NCBI RefSeq assembly: GCF_947172395.1
Contig: NC_069086.1
Span: forward strand, 11,688,501 to 11,752,500
From: Bicyclus anynana
Lineage: Eukaryota; Arthropoda; Insecta; Lepidoptera; Nymphalidae
DNA: 64,000 nucleotides
Reading direction: 5' to 3'
Below, piece by piece: positions 45,100 to 57,322 of the stretch. The translations under genes were made by a program, and so were the position numbers. Each line of letters begins with the position of its first letter. Within the stretch, counting starts at the first letter, position 1. The notes under the pieces are model-generated. The model was not told the origin of the DNA. It worked only from the letters and a program-made list of their open reading frames with translations, and ran no database searches.

Positions 45100-45420
45100 T
45101 TTTGAATCTGATGATTCCTTCAACATTCAACAATCAAGCTCGTAGTCATTTGAGCGCTTGCCTCGCGCGCTGGCGGTTGCGTTGCCCGACTCGATTAATC
45201 GAGACCGCGAGACAAACTTATCGATGTTTTTTTCAACCGATGCTCACCTTGATTCATTATTCGAATTTTAAATTGTGTCGGTTACATCGGGTTGTGTACG
45301 AACAGTGATTTTTGTGTTTAATCATTTCTTAATTAGTGTTCTATAATCAAGTTATTGACATTTTGGTGATAACAGTGTTTCAAAGGATATTAATAGCTAA
45401 GACAGAGGTCAGTATTTTGT
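45100..45420 (+). promoter_or_regulatory. Candidate promoter / 5' UTR region
   Basis: A GC-rich patch ('gcgcttgcctcgcgcgctgg', 'gttgcgttgcccgactcgat') is followed by an initiator-like 'gaacagtg' near 45300 and a leader with the T/G-rich, ATG-poor look of insect 5' UTRs ('gttattgacattttggtgat'). A possible donor GAG|GTCAGT lies at about 45408. It is downstream of the CH exon, so it could start a shorter isoform of the same gene. There is no direct evidence of transcription. Confidence 0.25.
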
Positions 45421-48400
45421 TTGTTATATGCCGACTTCTTGTTTGATGTTCGAACAATCCAGTTTTTCCATAGTGAAATGCCGTTAAAATTGTGACCGTC
45501 CCTTATTTGATTTATGAAAGCCAGCACTTTCGATCCTATTTTAGATTTCAATGGAGATTAGAGATGTAAACTTTCGTAAAGTTTTTTTATTTTTTTAACC
45601 AACTTCAAAAAGGAGGAGGTTCTCATTCATTTACGAGTGTTTATGCTTTTGACTGTCGATAGGGAAATAATGTTACTTTACATTTATAAATAGTAAAACT
45701 AAGTAACCTACCTACTATCCAGAATTCCTTACCCATACCATAACGTATCTAGCTACTCGATAATAAATAAGAGCCTAAATTACTTATTAGTATCAAAGGT
45801 ATTTAGTTTATGTTCTTGATCAATAATGGTTATTATTGAGGTATATACCAGCCTATACCTATTAGAACACTATCACTGTCGAAAGAGGAAAATAAATTAT
45901 GTAGGTAGGTAAAAAATATATTTACGCTAAAATTGTTTACCGGTTTACCGGAATAAAGTATAGTTAAACTGCCTCCTAGAGATAGGTATGTAATTTATCT
46001 CAGGGTTTTTGATATTTTAGGCAACATTAACTTCCCATTTTACGACATTACGAGTACCTAGGTATTAACCGAGTCGAAGGTAAATTGCGATTTAATAAAA
46101 ATTAACGGTTGAATTGTCGCTTTTTTCCAATTTGAACATTAATTGTTATGTTTTTAGTTATAATGTTTTTTCTATGTATTCGTTGTCTGCAATTTCTATA
46201 TAGATATTCCCTGTATTTTCTTAAGCTAAAAAAAATATGTATCAACTATATTAAAAAAATACCTATTGTTAAGATTATTTACATTATACATTTTTTATTG
46301 AATAATCAAATAGATTTCCACTCTGGGTTTCTCCTAATTTAACCCGTAGTTGGTAATTTGTAAATCTAAAAACTAATATTAGATTAATTTTAGATTAAGT
46401 TAAATTTCAAGCCCAAGAGTTTGAAATAACAAGAATTCATAGTCGCGAAGAATTCTCGCTATCACATATAAATAAAGCTGTCGCCTAATTTACAGGCCGC
46501 TTCGATTCTGTATTTCCAATATTAAGAAGACGCGGATAGAATACAAATGTAGTATTGAAGACCGATTTGCCATACGACAGCGATAAGTCGTGAAATGTCT
46601 ACAGGGTTGCTACTGTTGTAGATAATATATAATTTTAAAATTTACACTTTTGTTTCTTGTTTGTAAAAATTGGACGTTTTTTGTAAAAAATATCAATATT
46701 GTTCTATTCTGTATTCAAATAATCATTAAGATTATTTGGAGTGGGTATGGCAATACAGGCAGGAATCGACATGTCAGCTTACATAACCAAGGAGTTCTTC
46801 GTATAGGTGGTGATATTAAAAAACAGTTAAATACTTGATAGACTGGAAAACTAAAATAGAACACAAATCACTAAAAATTTAATTTTTACACTAAACCTTA
46901 TCTTTTCCAATAATTCCCATACACATTTTATTTATCATGTTATCTTAGAGGTTTTTTAATGTTCTTTAAGAAACATAGGATATTTTTTTATTCAGGAATT
47001 CCTCCAGGATAGTTGTCGATGTTAAAAATAAAAATTGGTTTATTTTCTATTCTTCTACCATTCATCTATAACAGTCTTGATAAGTGGTCGCTTCGTCGAG
47101 ATCTCTGATATGATGATACTGCAATGGTACTGTCATAGAAAAATTGTTTTTGATTTACTATAGTTATTACAAAAAATACATAAAAACAAAGAAGGAATAT
47201 CCAACTACGTCCTGATCTTTGCTCTCTTATTAATGCAATTGTGCTGTATGCTGTGTAGGTATAGATTAACAAATGGCATGAAAACAAAGGAAGAATATTG
47301 GATAGAAGCAGCCGTTACTTTGCGGAAGTTCATCATGACTATATAATGAATTATTTATTTTGCTATGCAAAGTTACTTTGCAATTGCACGTTGTAGAGTC
47401 AACATCTCCTGAGGATGCTCCGATTTCAGGGTGAAACGTACGTAGAGAGTATTTTGTCGGACCTGGGTGACGTTGTCGCATGGGTTCGTCGACTTTTCGC
47501 GGATGATAGCAAAATAAATGAATCATTATGTAAAGAAAGAATATACAAAACAAACAGTTTTGACACCCCTGCGCAAATGCAGCTGTAAAAATGATACGGT
47601 TTGATTCTGTTGTGCTAAGTGACTTTTTACACTTGTCCGTTGGGTGGTCGCGCGGCTGCTTCAGATCGCTGCCGAGACCGCACGGGATTTCTCCGAATGC
47701 AACTTGTGTCAACTTTAATGTCATGTCTTCACGCCTGATTGCGATATCATTTTGCCAAAATTAAAGAGTGTTATGCTTACTCTGCGATTAGGGTTATAAG
47801 AATTATCATTTGCTTTGCTACGTCCGTTGAGTTCGTATTATTTTGATTACAAAATTAAAAGTACGAGAATGAAAGCTCTTTAAAAATATTTTGATATCAG
47901 GTTTAACACTTTAATGTCTAGTGCTATTTTAGTTAATGAATTTACCATTCATTAAAATCATTGGTGCAGATTTTGCAAGTGAATCTTTGTTTTTTAAATC
48001 TAATAAGTTTGAGTACAGTGTTTTTCACAGTAGGTTTCTTTGTGCCGTGGAAATATTCCAACTGCATGAAGGGTTATGTTTTTATTAGGTTTTCATAATA
48101 GATAGAGTAAAAATATTGCTAGCGCATCATAAAGCGGTAATATTTTTACGATACTTTAATTTTTTTTACTTAAACTTTCCCTAAAAATATATATTTAAAA
48201 AATGTAAACTTCCTCCAAATCGGATAGCTATAATGAAATCTTGTCAAAAATTACGACTGTACATAGATAATTACCTAACCGTCGATTACAGAATCTTCTT
48301 TTGTGAAATTAGTAAATAATTATACGAGTAGTGTGAAGAGACAGCGCAGGCGCCACTCACACTACGTCGCCTTGAACTGTCGCCCATGCTTAAGGAGTAA

Positions 48401-48631
48401 CATATTTAATGCCAGTGAGCTTACATGGATTGATACATTCTATGGGTATATTATATACAACGTACACTGCATATAAATACGCGAAAATATCGCATCATGA
48501 AGGTAGTTAGAAATATCAATTCAAAATAATTTGTCAGCTTCGCAAACAACAAAAAAAATATGGTTTTTGAAATAAATAATATTTTTTATAAACTATATAC
48601 TAACTTATATAATATTAACAACATCTATAAT
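45421..48631. other. Intron-like AT-rich stretch
   Basis: Contains a short copy of a lepidopteran repeat phrase ('aaccaacttcaaaaaggagg' at about 45597) and a less AT-rich patch at 47380-47520 within a 152-codon minus-strand ORF (47266-47724) with no recognisable domain. No exon called. Confidence 0.45.
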
Positions 48632-49001
48632 ATACAGGATGCTCGGGAGTATATCCCATAACTCTAAGGAACATGTGTTCTAAAATGAATAGTTTCGAAG
48701 TAAAAAACATTTCTTTTGTAAATAGATCTTAAATTGTGTCACTTATATCGCATCCTTATATAATGACCTAGCCAAACTTATTCATTGATAAATATCATGA
48801 AGTAGCTTATTTGTGAAGTGATTTGCGGAGCTATTTTCGAAGTGCCAATTGCAATATCTCGTCGATATCGATAGTCAATTGTTTGAATTACTTTGTATGA
48901 AAACTTAAAAGTCTTCTTTAAATAGTTATGTAGTTCGGCCCCTATAAGTGGACTTGTCAACACCATAAAGTTATGGGAAATACTCCCGAGCACCCTGTAT
49001 G
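48632..49001. mobile_element. MITE with CAGGRTGCTCGGGAGTAT ends
   Basis: The left end 'tacaggatgctcgggagtat' plus 'atcccataactctaagg' is matched in inverse at the right by 'ccataaagttatgggaaata' plus 'ctcccgagcaccctgta'. The terminal inverted repeats are about 37 bp with few mismatches. Total about 370 bp, no coding capacity. Flanking TA may be the target duplication. A doubled 'caccctg(c/t)atataaaat' at 17332-17375 resembles its end. Confidence 0.75.
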
Positions 49002-52000
49002 AAACACTTACTATACTATATTTCTCTACTTGTACCCTTAATATGTAGGTAAACTATTGTTTTAGTGAAAACTGTCGAAAAAAATAATCTTTGCTTAACG
49101 TGCTTTGTATACTTTGTTAAGTTAAATTAGACTTTTTCTTAACCACAACACGTGTATCCATAATCGCCAAAACCAGCCTCTATGTGGGACATACTGATTA
49201 ATACGGTCGTTTAATGTTTTTTTTTGTGTTAGCCTCCGCTAGCCTACTCGGCTAGTACAGTGTAAACGGGTCAACCGCTCGACGCGACACCGTTAATTAT
49301 GTAAATACGTGATTTCATCGTTATAAGATATTGTTTGTCATCCTTTGAGATGACAGGAAGATTGTCATCTAATGTCTAGATGTGGACATACGTCGGATGA
49401 TGCTGAGGTATAATTTATAAGTATAAATCTGAGTAAAAAACTTACCGAACATTTCATTTATATCGTCTAGATTTGCCTTTCGTAACGCGTTAGCTTTTAG
49501 CATTATCTGTTATGAGTTCGTAACGATACAGAATGGGAATCGGGAATCTAAATAGTCGACTACTTTGAAAGTACCTACGGTAGGTAACTGTTGAGTTTGG
49601 ACCGTGGTGGCTTTGAGAAGTATGAAAGGTGTCAAAGGTCAAAGTGTAAAGCGTTTTTGACGTGACAACGTCTTACAATTCGAAGCCGGTTACACACTTG
49701 AAAAAAGATGACGTCATGCGTCGTTCCCTCGCTCTAGGGTTGCCTGCTTTTTTCACAAGAAATAAAGTATATTCTGGTCTATGAAGATTATTAAACAATA
49801 TTTTAGATAAACGAACCGTATTTTATTTATTTACTTCTTATGATGTTGTCACGTTCAACTATCGTCAGTAAACCGACTTTACAGACAACCGATTTTTTTA
49901 ATATTTTCCTTATACTTGTTCCTTCTCTCATTATAGTTAAGGCCCAGGAGTGACCCAAGGCGGTCATTTGGACCAGAGGATTAGCATTGTTATCCAGAGG
50001 AATAACATATCAGCATGTTGGGTGAACAGTTACATAACGTATTATTTCAATTCTATATTTTGTAAATATTTATGTATGAGGAAGCTCACGACTCAGTTCG
50101 CGCACAATTCTGTTTTTTACAAATCCCGCGGCAAACATGGGGTTTTCCGGGATATAAAATAAAGTGGCTCGGCTAAGCGGTTTAGTCATGAAAAAGTAAC
50201 AGACAGACAAACTTACTTTCATATTTATAAAATTAGTATGTATTTAGAAAAATAACTTATGTTGAATAACATTACATTGCGAGTAGAATGCTTCTAAATG
50301 TTATCCCACATTCATCAATAAGTTACATTGAACGATCTCCGGTTAGGACTTGCAAAAGGAAGTGCAGCTATCATAAATTTAATTGAGCAATTGCTGAAAG
50401 TGGTTGGCATAAATAGCTTTGTGTATTATTTAAAAATTCTACATTTACAGTGTTTGCTTCAACTGTTATTACTTAAAATGGATATTCTAAATATTAATTT
50501 GTTTAAATATTGTCATTATTGTAAAGAGAATACAAGGGATTGGTCGAGTGAATGTTTTCCAAAATAAAAACCGTGTGTTATCGGAATATGCACTGATTTG
50601 TCTGATGATGCACTGATGAGAATGCCATTTTGGGTCTAGAACCTTGGGTCCATCTATATATTTGTATTGTCGTGGAGAGCTACAATTGTATTGAATCTTT
50701 AACATAAATTCCAATGTAATGCTACATATTTTATATTTTCATCTGTGTGTGGTAAAAAATAGTACAATTATCAACGATAAAGCGAAGATATAGTTGCACG
50801 AGGAAACTATGAGCACCAAATAATATTCGCATTACAGGTTTGAGGACTTTTTCATTTTCTGTAATTTGTATATACAATATAATGTCTACTCTAGTTTAAA
50901 ATCTTGTCCACACCGCTACTGCTAAATATGTACAGATTTCTTAGAACACTTACCATATCATAAATAGTTGGTCATATTATTGAACATTTTCCTCTTTACT
51001 AACCTTTAATTCATCCTTCAGGATTAGTAAATACTCACAACAAGCCACAATTGTCTCGAATTTATGATTCATGGCCTAAAATCATCTTACTCAACAGATT
51101 GCTCATAGGATTTCATTGTCAATAACTTGTTTTTGTTCGATGCAATTAGTTTGGCCTGTAAGAAACGATTCTGCGAAACGCATGGGTACAGAGCAATGAG
51201 TAGGCACAGCAGAATTATCACTCAATTATTCCTAGTATTTGATGTACTCAAGGTCAGAAATATAAAGCATCTACAAAATAATACACTCGTACTTCTATTT
51301 ACAGTTTTATTTTAGTATTTCATTATTTAGCATTCACTATAGTGAATATTTTCCATAACCATCACACCATCATTCTATTGTTTCCTTTTTCTTTTTGAAG
51401 TAATAACTTCTAATGGGAGGGTAAACCGTTTCGTAACGTAACGCGTTACGGCGCCACTCTGTCTGGCTTCCCTTTCTCTCACGCATACAGCGGCAGGTCT
51501 TTGTTATCTAGTGATATGTTTAAGAGGTGATGATGATGATGACTGAAAATAATAAACTTTTTAATAAATTTTATGTAAGTACTAAAATCCATGTACGCGG
51601 TCTACTGTTTGTAATCATAAGCAATTATCTTCCGTTACGCGTTTATCGAACACTCCAATTGTGTTGATAGCCAAATCAATTACTGTACTACAGGCACGTA
51701 CTTCGCGCCAATTACGGTTAACTCTTCAGTACATTTACTTTCTTTCGCATGTTTATTATAAAAAACTACAGACACACGTGGTTATGTCTCCTATGAAACC
51801 ACGAACATATTATTGACAAAATGATATTTCATTGGCGTTGAACTTTACAAATATAGCTTACAAAGTAAGTCTAACGTCTTCAAGAGTTAGAAGGTCGATG
51901 AACCTCGTACCGGACCACATGAAGTTCTAGTATGAGGTCAAAAATCCTCGTACCGCACCAGAGGAAAATATAATATGATGTTAAATTTTTTACCTAAATA

Positions 52001-52547
52001 CCAAAGTTAATATTTCTATTCCAAAAATGGAAACGGATTACAGTTGGGATAGTTTGACATAAATAGAAAAATTTAACATTTAATCTCGTATATATCAGGT
52101 AGTAATATTTTAAAACTGAATTACAGATTTGTTTTGACAGGATAATTCATAACTATTAATTAGAAACTATTAATTAGAACTACTCATAGATTTAATTTAA
52201 ACTGTGTTATGTACCTACCTTCTATATTAATTATTGATTGAATTATGTACGCTTCAATATTAATGAAAAGCAAGAAAAACAGTATTAACGTGATAGTATT
52301 TATGCTGTAATTGTTACATAATTATAGTGATTACTATTAACTCTTAGTTAAATAACAACACGTCTTCGTAAGAATTGAACGTGCCTCTATTATATTGAGA
52401 AAGATTCTATACTAAGAAGAGATACTTATTGAGAGTATTTCTCAACTTTTTCATTTAAATATAACTGCCTTTACAAACACGTTTGAAAAGTTAGACTGTT
52501 TATCTAAGGAATATTGGCTATTGCATCGACATAGGATATATATATTA
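49002..52547. other. Intron-like AT-rich stretch
   Basis: Contains a truncated minus-strand Helitron-like piece at 50100-50240 and a local GC-richer patch at 51425-51500 ('cgtaacgtaacgcgttacgg') that may be a repeat. The phrase 'cctcgtaccg' is doubled near 51903 and 51948. No exon recognised. Confidence 0.45.
50100..50240 (-). mobile_element. Helitron-like element, truncated
   Basis: 'ttttttacaaatcccgcggc', 'ggggttttccgggatataaa' and 'atatttataaaattagtatg' are the middle and 5' blocks of the first subfamily on the minus strand. The 3' hairpin and CTAG are missing. Confidence 0.45.
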
Positions 52548-52835
52548 TCTATATATATAAGAATAAATCCATATATCCTTTGGTCACGCCATCACGCATG
52601 AACGGCTGGACCAATTTCACTATATTTTTTTTGCTGTGTTTGTTAATGTCTGGAGAAGGTTCCTATAACAGAATTTTTTTTTAAATTAAGGGGGTAGGTA
52701 GGGGTAGGGTATGCATAAGGGTAGGGGTAGGGTAGGAGTAGGGTAGGGGTAGGGTAGGCGTAGTGAAGGGTAGGGTAGAGGTAGTTGAAAGTTTACATTG
52801 AGTTTCACGCGGACAAAGTCGCGGGCGTCCGCTAG
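52548..52835 (+). mobile_element. Helitron-like element with internal GGGTAG minisatellite
   Basis: Starts near 'tctatatatataagaataaa', has 'gaacggctggaccaatttca', and ends 'cacgcggacaaagtcgcggg', 'cgtccgctag'. Between 52690 and 52784 it carries an irregular GGGTAG/GGGGTAGGG array. The element is non-coding. Confidence 0.6.
52690..52784 (+). repeat. GGGTAG-type G-rich minisatellite
   Basis: Irregular repeats of GGGTAGGGGTAG over about 95 bp, with many runs of three or four G spaced by 2-4 bases, so G-quadruplex formation on the + strand is plausible. The insect telomere motif is TTAGG, so this is not a telomeric tract. Confidence 0.8.
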
Positions 52836-53073
52836 TATGATATAAATATTCTTAAGGATAATGTATAAAAAAAAGTCAAAGATATTTTACATTACCAAAT
52901 ACTTAAGTAATCTGTTTTAGTAAGAACTAAAATATATACATTTGCTAATATTTCTTACGTCATTATAAAGTTACGGGGATAACTAAGAGTAACAAAATTC
53001 GTAAACTTAAAATTAAAGCGACACGGGCCTTCTTCTGAGTATAGATTTTAAATAACTCAGATAGTTTTAAAGC

Positions 53074-53250
53074 CTCAATAGCTCAACAGTAAGAGCGGTC
53101 GGACAAATCACCGAGGGGTGGTGGTTCGATCCCCGCCCCGTTGGTCTATTGTCGTACACACTTCTAGCACAGTCTTTCCCGACTAGTTGGAGGGGAATGG
53201 GAATATTGGTCATATTATAAAAGATATGGCAAATCTTAAAAAAAAATCTG
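53074..53250 (+). repeat. tRNA-derived SINE family C
   Basis: The tRNA-like head 'gcctcaatagctcaacagta' (A box TAGCTCAACAGTAAGAGCGG) and B box GGTTCGATCCC are followed by a body with 'ttggtctattgtcgtacaca', 'ctttcccgactagttggagg' and 'tattggtcatattataaaag', and an A-rich tail. It is homologous to 57903-58080, which shows it is a dispersed element and not a lone tRNA gene. Confidence 0.8.
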
Positions 53251-53675
53251 TCCTACAGTTTTCTAAAGTTGAAATAATAAAGAAATATGTTTGCATTGCT
53301 ATTTATTAGTGCAAGGTTACCAGCGAATTCCTTAATCTGTTGGCAAATGAGATGAATCCTATGACATCACGCGTTGGCGGCTCGACGCCGGTACAATTGT
53401 CACGTCCTACAGATCTTACAGTGCATCGAGTCGTAAAGACGTTGACATCCGTTCTAGTTTATTGGATAGCTAATTTTCCTTTTCCTTCGATAGATTGTTT
53501 TTACGAATTAACACTTTAAGATTATTTAGTATACAAATTAACACTATAACTGTACAAATTCAATAATTTTTAACTCTATTTGTTGTTAACTCTGTTACTA
53601 ATGATTTCATTTTCACCATCAGTCTAAAGTTCTACTTTAGCTACAACTACTTATCTATACCTATCTCCAACTTTT

Positions 53676-53910
53676 CAGTTGAGTGCATTTTAAGAAATTA
53701 AATATCACGTGTCTCAAACAGTGAAGGAAAACATCGTGAGGAAACCTGCACATCAGATAATTTTCTTAATTCTCTGCGTGTGTGAAGTCTGCCAATCCGC
53801 ATTGGGCAAGCGTGGTGGACTATTGGCCTTAACCCGTCTCATTCTGAGAGGAGACTCGAGCTCAGCAGTGAGCCGAATATGGGTTTATAATGATCATGAT
53901 GATGACTTAT
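53676..53910 (+). repeat. SINE family B, 5'-truncated
   Basis: Plus-strand copy beginning in the body ('gtgcattttaagaaattaaa'), then 'gtgaaggaaaacatcgtgag', 'gaagtctgccaatccgcatt', 'gagaggagactcgagctcag' and 'gccgaatatgggtttataat', with a GAT-type tail. The tRNA head is absent. Confidence 0.85.
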
Positions 53911-54360
53911 CTATATCTATACTTATAATAAAACTATAACATATTATATAGATATTTTGAAAATTTTAAATGCAGGGCATTATATAATTGATACTGAAGC
54001 CAAAAATACTTTTTTAGATTTTTTTGTTTGTCTGTCTGTCCGTATTTTTTTGTTAACCATCACGCTGAAACTACTCAATTAATTCAAATAAAATTTGGCA
54101 CAATTTGGGAACATAATACGAAGACGGTTATAGGATACTTTTTATTGCGAAAATAAAACAAGAGGAGGGTGAAAATGGGGTTGAAAGTTTGTATAGAAAG
54201 TTCTTAATTTTTAGTTACAGTTTTTAAAAAAATATAAATAAATCATAAAAAAAATACAAAATATAATGTGATTCAAGAATTTTTAACCCCTAAAGTGCTG
54301 AAATAGGGATTGATAGTCTACATTGATTTCCACGCGGACGAAGGTGCGGGCGCCCGCTAG
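53911..54360 (+). mobile_element. Helitron-like element, long subfamily
   Basis: Blocks match 35961-36349: 'tctatacttataataaaact', 'gatactgaagccaaaaatac', a 'tttgtctgtctgtccg' patch, and the end 'ccacgcggacgaaggtgcgg', 'gcgcccgctag'. About 450 bp, non-coding. It abuts the next element with no spacer. Confidence 0.6.
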
Positions 54361-54553
54361 TCTATACTAATATTAAAAATAGGAAACATTTGTTTGTTTG
54401 TTTGCTTGAAAAGTTCTGAAACTACTGAACCGATTTGAAAAATTGTTTCACTGTTGGTTACACTTAGTTACACTTATCATCGAGTACTATAGATATAGAC
54501 TATATTTTATCCCCGTATTCCTACAGGAACGGAAACCGCGCGGCGTCTGCTAG
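54361..54553 (+). mobile_element. Helitron-like element, second subfamily
   Basis: Starts TCTATACTAATATTAAAAAT directly after the CTAG of the previous element, has 'actactgaaccgatttgaaa', 'atattttatccccgtattcc' and 'tacaggaacggaaaccgcgc', and ends 'ggcgtctgctag'. About 193 bp. Confidence 0.6.
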
Positions 54554-54574
54554 TTGAAAACATATTAACGAGTA

Positions 54575-54710
54575 TAAGCCGGACACAACACCGGGCTATG
54601 GGTTCGATTCTCTATTGTTGTATCCACTCCTTAATACAACCTTTGCGACTAAGTGGAGGGAAAGTTAAAAATTGATCATAATATTATCAAAAAAAATGGC
54701 TAATAATAAT
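54575..54710 (+). repeat. SINE family C, degraded copy
   Basis: Contains B-box-like 'gggttcgattctc' and body blocks 'attgttgtatccactcctta', 'actaagtggagggaaa' and 'ttgatcataatattat', matching the order in 53074-53250. The A-box half is missing. Confidence 0.5.
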
Positions 54711-54902
54711 ATTCTTAAAAAATCAACGAAATTCAGATACGAAAATGAAAAAGAGATGTTCTGGTGCACTGATTCATCAACGCCCCTGTACGGCCTGGAG
54801 CGAGTCATGCAATTTGGGGAGTGCAATGCTCCCTTAATGAAGGCATCACACATAGCTATGTGGGTAACTGAATACCTACACAATACACTGAATATTTGAA
54901 TA

Positions 54903-55135
54903 CTAGCGGACACCCGCGACTTCGTCCGCGTGGAATTCAGTTTTTCACAAATCCCGCGGGAACCATGGATTTTTCCGGGATGAAAAGTACCCTATGTGTT
55001 AATCCAAAGTACAATCTATTTTCATTCCAAATTTCAGCCAAATCGCTTCAGTAGCCGCAGCGTAAAAGAGGAACAAACATACTTACACACTTTTACACTT
55101 ACACACAAACTTTCGCCTTTATAATATTAGTGTGA
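54903..55135 (-). mobile_element. Helitron-like element, near full length
   Basis: On the minus strand it runs TC...CTAG over 233 bp: the start is TCACACTAATATTATAAAGG and the end CGCGGACGAAGTCGCGGGTG, TCCGCTAG, with the 3' hairpin GCGGAC/GTCCGC clearly visible. It is the cleanest copy of the first subfamily in the window and the best reference for the others. Confidence 0.7.
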
Positions 55136-56613
55136 TTTCATACAAATTAATTCATCACTATCACCTCATGTTAACGGCCATGCCTCCCTCCTTAATGGAA
55201 AGGGATATGGAACTTTTACCCGCCACGCTACTTCATTGCGGTTACAAAAACCATTTAGCTAAAACTAATCGTTAACAAAATATAGTCAAAGCGACAAAAT
55301 ATAACCAATCAACTACGTAAAATTGACAGAATGCAAGAAAATAAAGTCAAATAAATAAGTTTTTTTTTAATTGTTGCTATGTCTAAAATGATTTTCAGGT
55401 AGCATAGGTACGGTGACAATCACCTACGTATGACGTTCATAATACGTACTATTATCGTAAATCGCGGCAAACTTTCAAGAGTGCAACGAACTGTCACCCG
55501 CACCATCCTACATGAAACGAACTGTAGTCACCGAAACTTGGCGAGAAATCAAAAGAAAGTAAAGTATACTATAAAATTGGACCAAAGTACAGTAGGTAGG
55601 TACGAAACATAGAAGTATTGGACCGTAGTATCTTTGACCCGAAAGTCATGCGTAAAAAGCGGAGAACAAAAGCTAATATTTAAATAAGCTAGTATTGTTT
55701 TTGGTCGAGATTCAAGTCATCATTATTGTTTATTTGGTCAAAATCATGTGTCTGTAAAATGTATCTACCTGTGTAAAATGTCTGACTTTAGTCTAGACTA
55801 CTGTGTTTTCAAAATATGTGGAGGCCCTATATATATATATATTTTATACTTTAATGACATAAATAATGCGAAAACCCTCACGGTCTGTCTTCTCACGGTT
55901 CAAATAAATAAATAAATAGTATTTACTGGCTTTAAAATAAAAACATACGCATTGAAATCGGTCCATCGGTTTCAGAGCTACGATGCCATTTTGCTATAAC
56001 AATACAGGCTTCGGTAAATAGGCTAAAAACTGAAACAAATGAATGTTTGTCAAAACAATTAATTAAGCCTAGATTCGCATCTCATCGAATTATTCTAATT
56101 TAATAACTGCGAAAACTTGATCCACATATAAATTTATACTTACAGGCCAAAAAGCTTGTAAGGAAAACATTCAAAAGATCTTTTACCAGTCAAATATTTA
56201 TCACACAATACACGTTGCTTAGTGAGCAAAACACGTGTGACACAGACCTTGAACTTGTGAAATTACGTTGGCAGATATGTTATGTCGATACTGACATTCC
56301 ATTCGCTTCGTATCGATTTTAATCACGTCTTTTTAAAGAAGAAGATATGTCGATGTAATGGTTTCTATAATTCCCAGTTCTATTACCCTGATTGATAGGA
56401 ACGTTGTTTCATTACATTAATTACGAAATATAATATTTTGCGAGTATTATTAATTAATTAAAATATTTTTTATTTAATGATGAACCGAATTTCTACCGGA
56501 AGGGCATTTTTCGCCATTATAATTAGAAATACAATTGATCGCTTTCTAGTCAAGCAACAAGTCAAGTTACAAAAAAGTGATGTAATGGAGAAGTGTTACC
56601 TTGTGCACAGAGG
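55136..56613. other. Intron-like AT-rich stretch
   Basis: No exon recognised. Some mixed-composition sequence at 55420-55520 contains a 60-codon ORF without a known motif. A TA run lies at about 55830-55845. Confidence 0.4.
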
Positions 56614-56778
56614 GCCTAGTGGCAGTTTGATACTGTTACTATCGCGATAACGTAAACGCGAATTTCTAAGGAATTGAAACAGCGCCATCTAATGGCACTA
56701 CTGCACAACTGTTTCATTTTCATGTGAATTCGCGTTTACGTCAACGCTATAGTAACCGTATGAAAATATTGAAAACTG
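56614..56778. mobile_element. Foldback MITE, copy 2
   Basis: Same unit as 14997-15163. Left arm 'tactgttactatcgcgataa', 'cgtaaacgcgaatttcta'; right arm 'gaattcgcgtttacgtcaac', 'gctatagtaaccgta'; and loop with 'aatggcactactgcacaac'. The right terminal GCCTAGT repeat is lost in this copy. Confidence 0.75.
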
Positions 56779-57004
56779 AAATATCAGCTATATAATTCCA
56801 TGGGGTTTGGTAGCTCATCAAAGTACGTCCAGGTCTGTTCTGGTAATAATTATGATAACTTTGACCATGGCTAGTTAGTGCTCTAGTTGCAAAACTTTAC
56901 CGCTGAGCAATTTCTTTTATACTGCATCAGGTGAAATCGTAATCAAAACCTAACTTGTTATTAAATTGGGAAACAGAATTTAAATAAAATATTCTACATA
57001 ACAT

Positions 57005-57322
57005 TGTATTTTTATTTTTTTTTTAAATTAATATTCTTTACAAGTTAGCTCTTGACTACAATCTCACCTGATGGTAAGTGATGATGCAGTCTAAGATGGA
57101 AGCGAGCGAACTTGTTAGGAGGAGGATGAAAATCCACACCCCTTTCGGTTTAAACTCGGCATCGTACCGGAACGCTAATTCGCTTGGCGGTACGTCTTTG
57201 TCGGTGGGGTGGTAACTAGCCACGGCCAAAGCCTCTCACCAGCCAGACCTGGACCAATTAAGAAAACCTTAATTGGTCCAGCCGGGGATCGAACCAAAGA
57301 CCTCCGTCTTGTAAGTGGATAA
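57005..57322 (-). repeat. tRNA-derived SINE family A
   Basis: Minus-strand copy: poly-T, 'ttctttacaagttagctctt', 'aggaggaggatgaaaatcca', 'cttggcggtacgtctttgtc', 'ccggggatcgaaccaaagac' (B-box complement) and 'ctccgtcttgtaagtgg', where it is truncated before the A box. The AATTAAG phrase is duplicated near 57257 and 57270. Confidence 0.85.

Noticed and set aside
52690..52784. Interstitial telomere repeat
   Set aside because: The motif is GGGTAG/GGGGTAGGG with irregular spacing, while the insect telomere motif is TTAGG. It lies inside a Helitron-like element.
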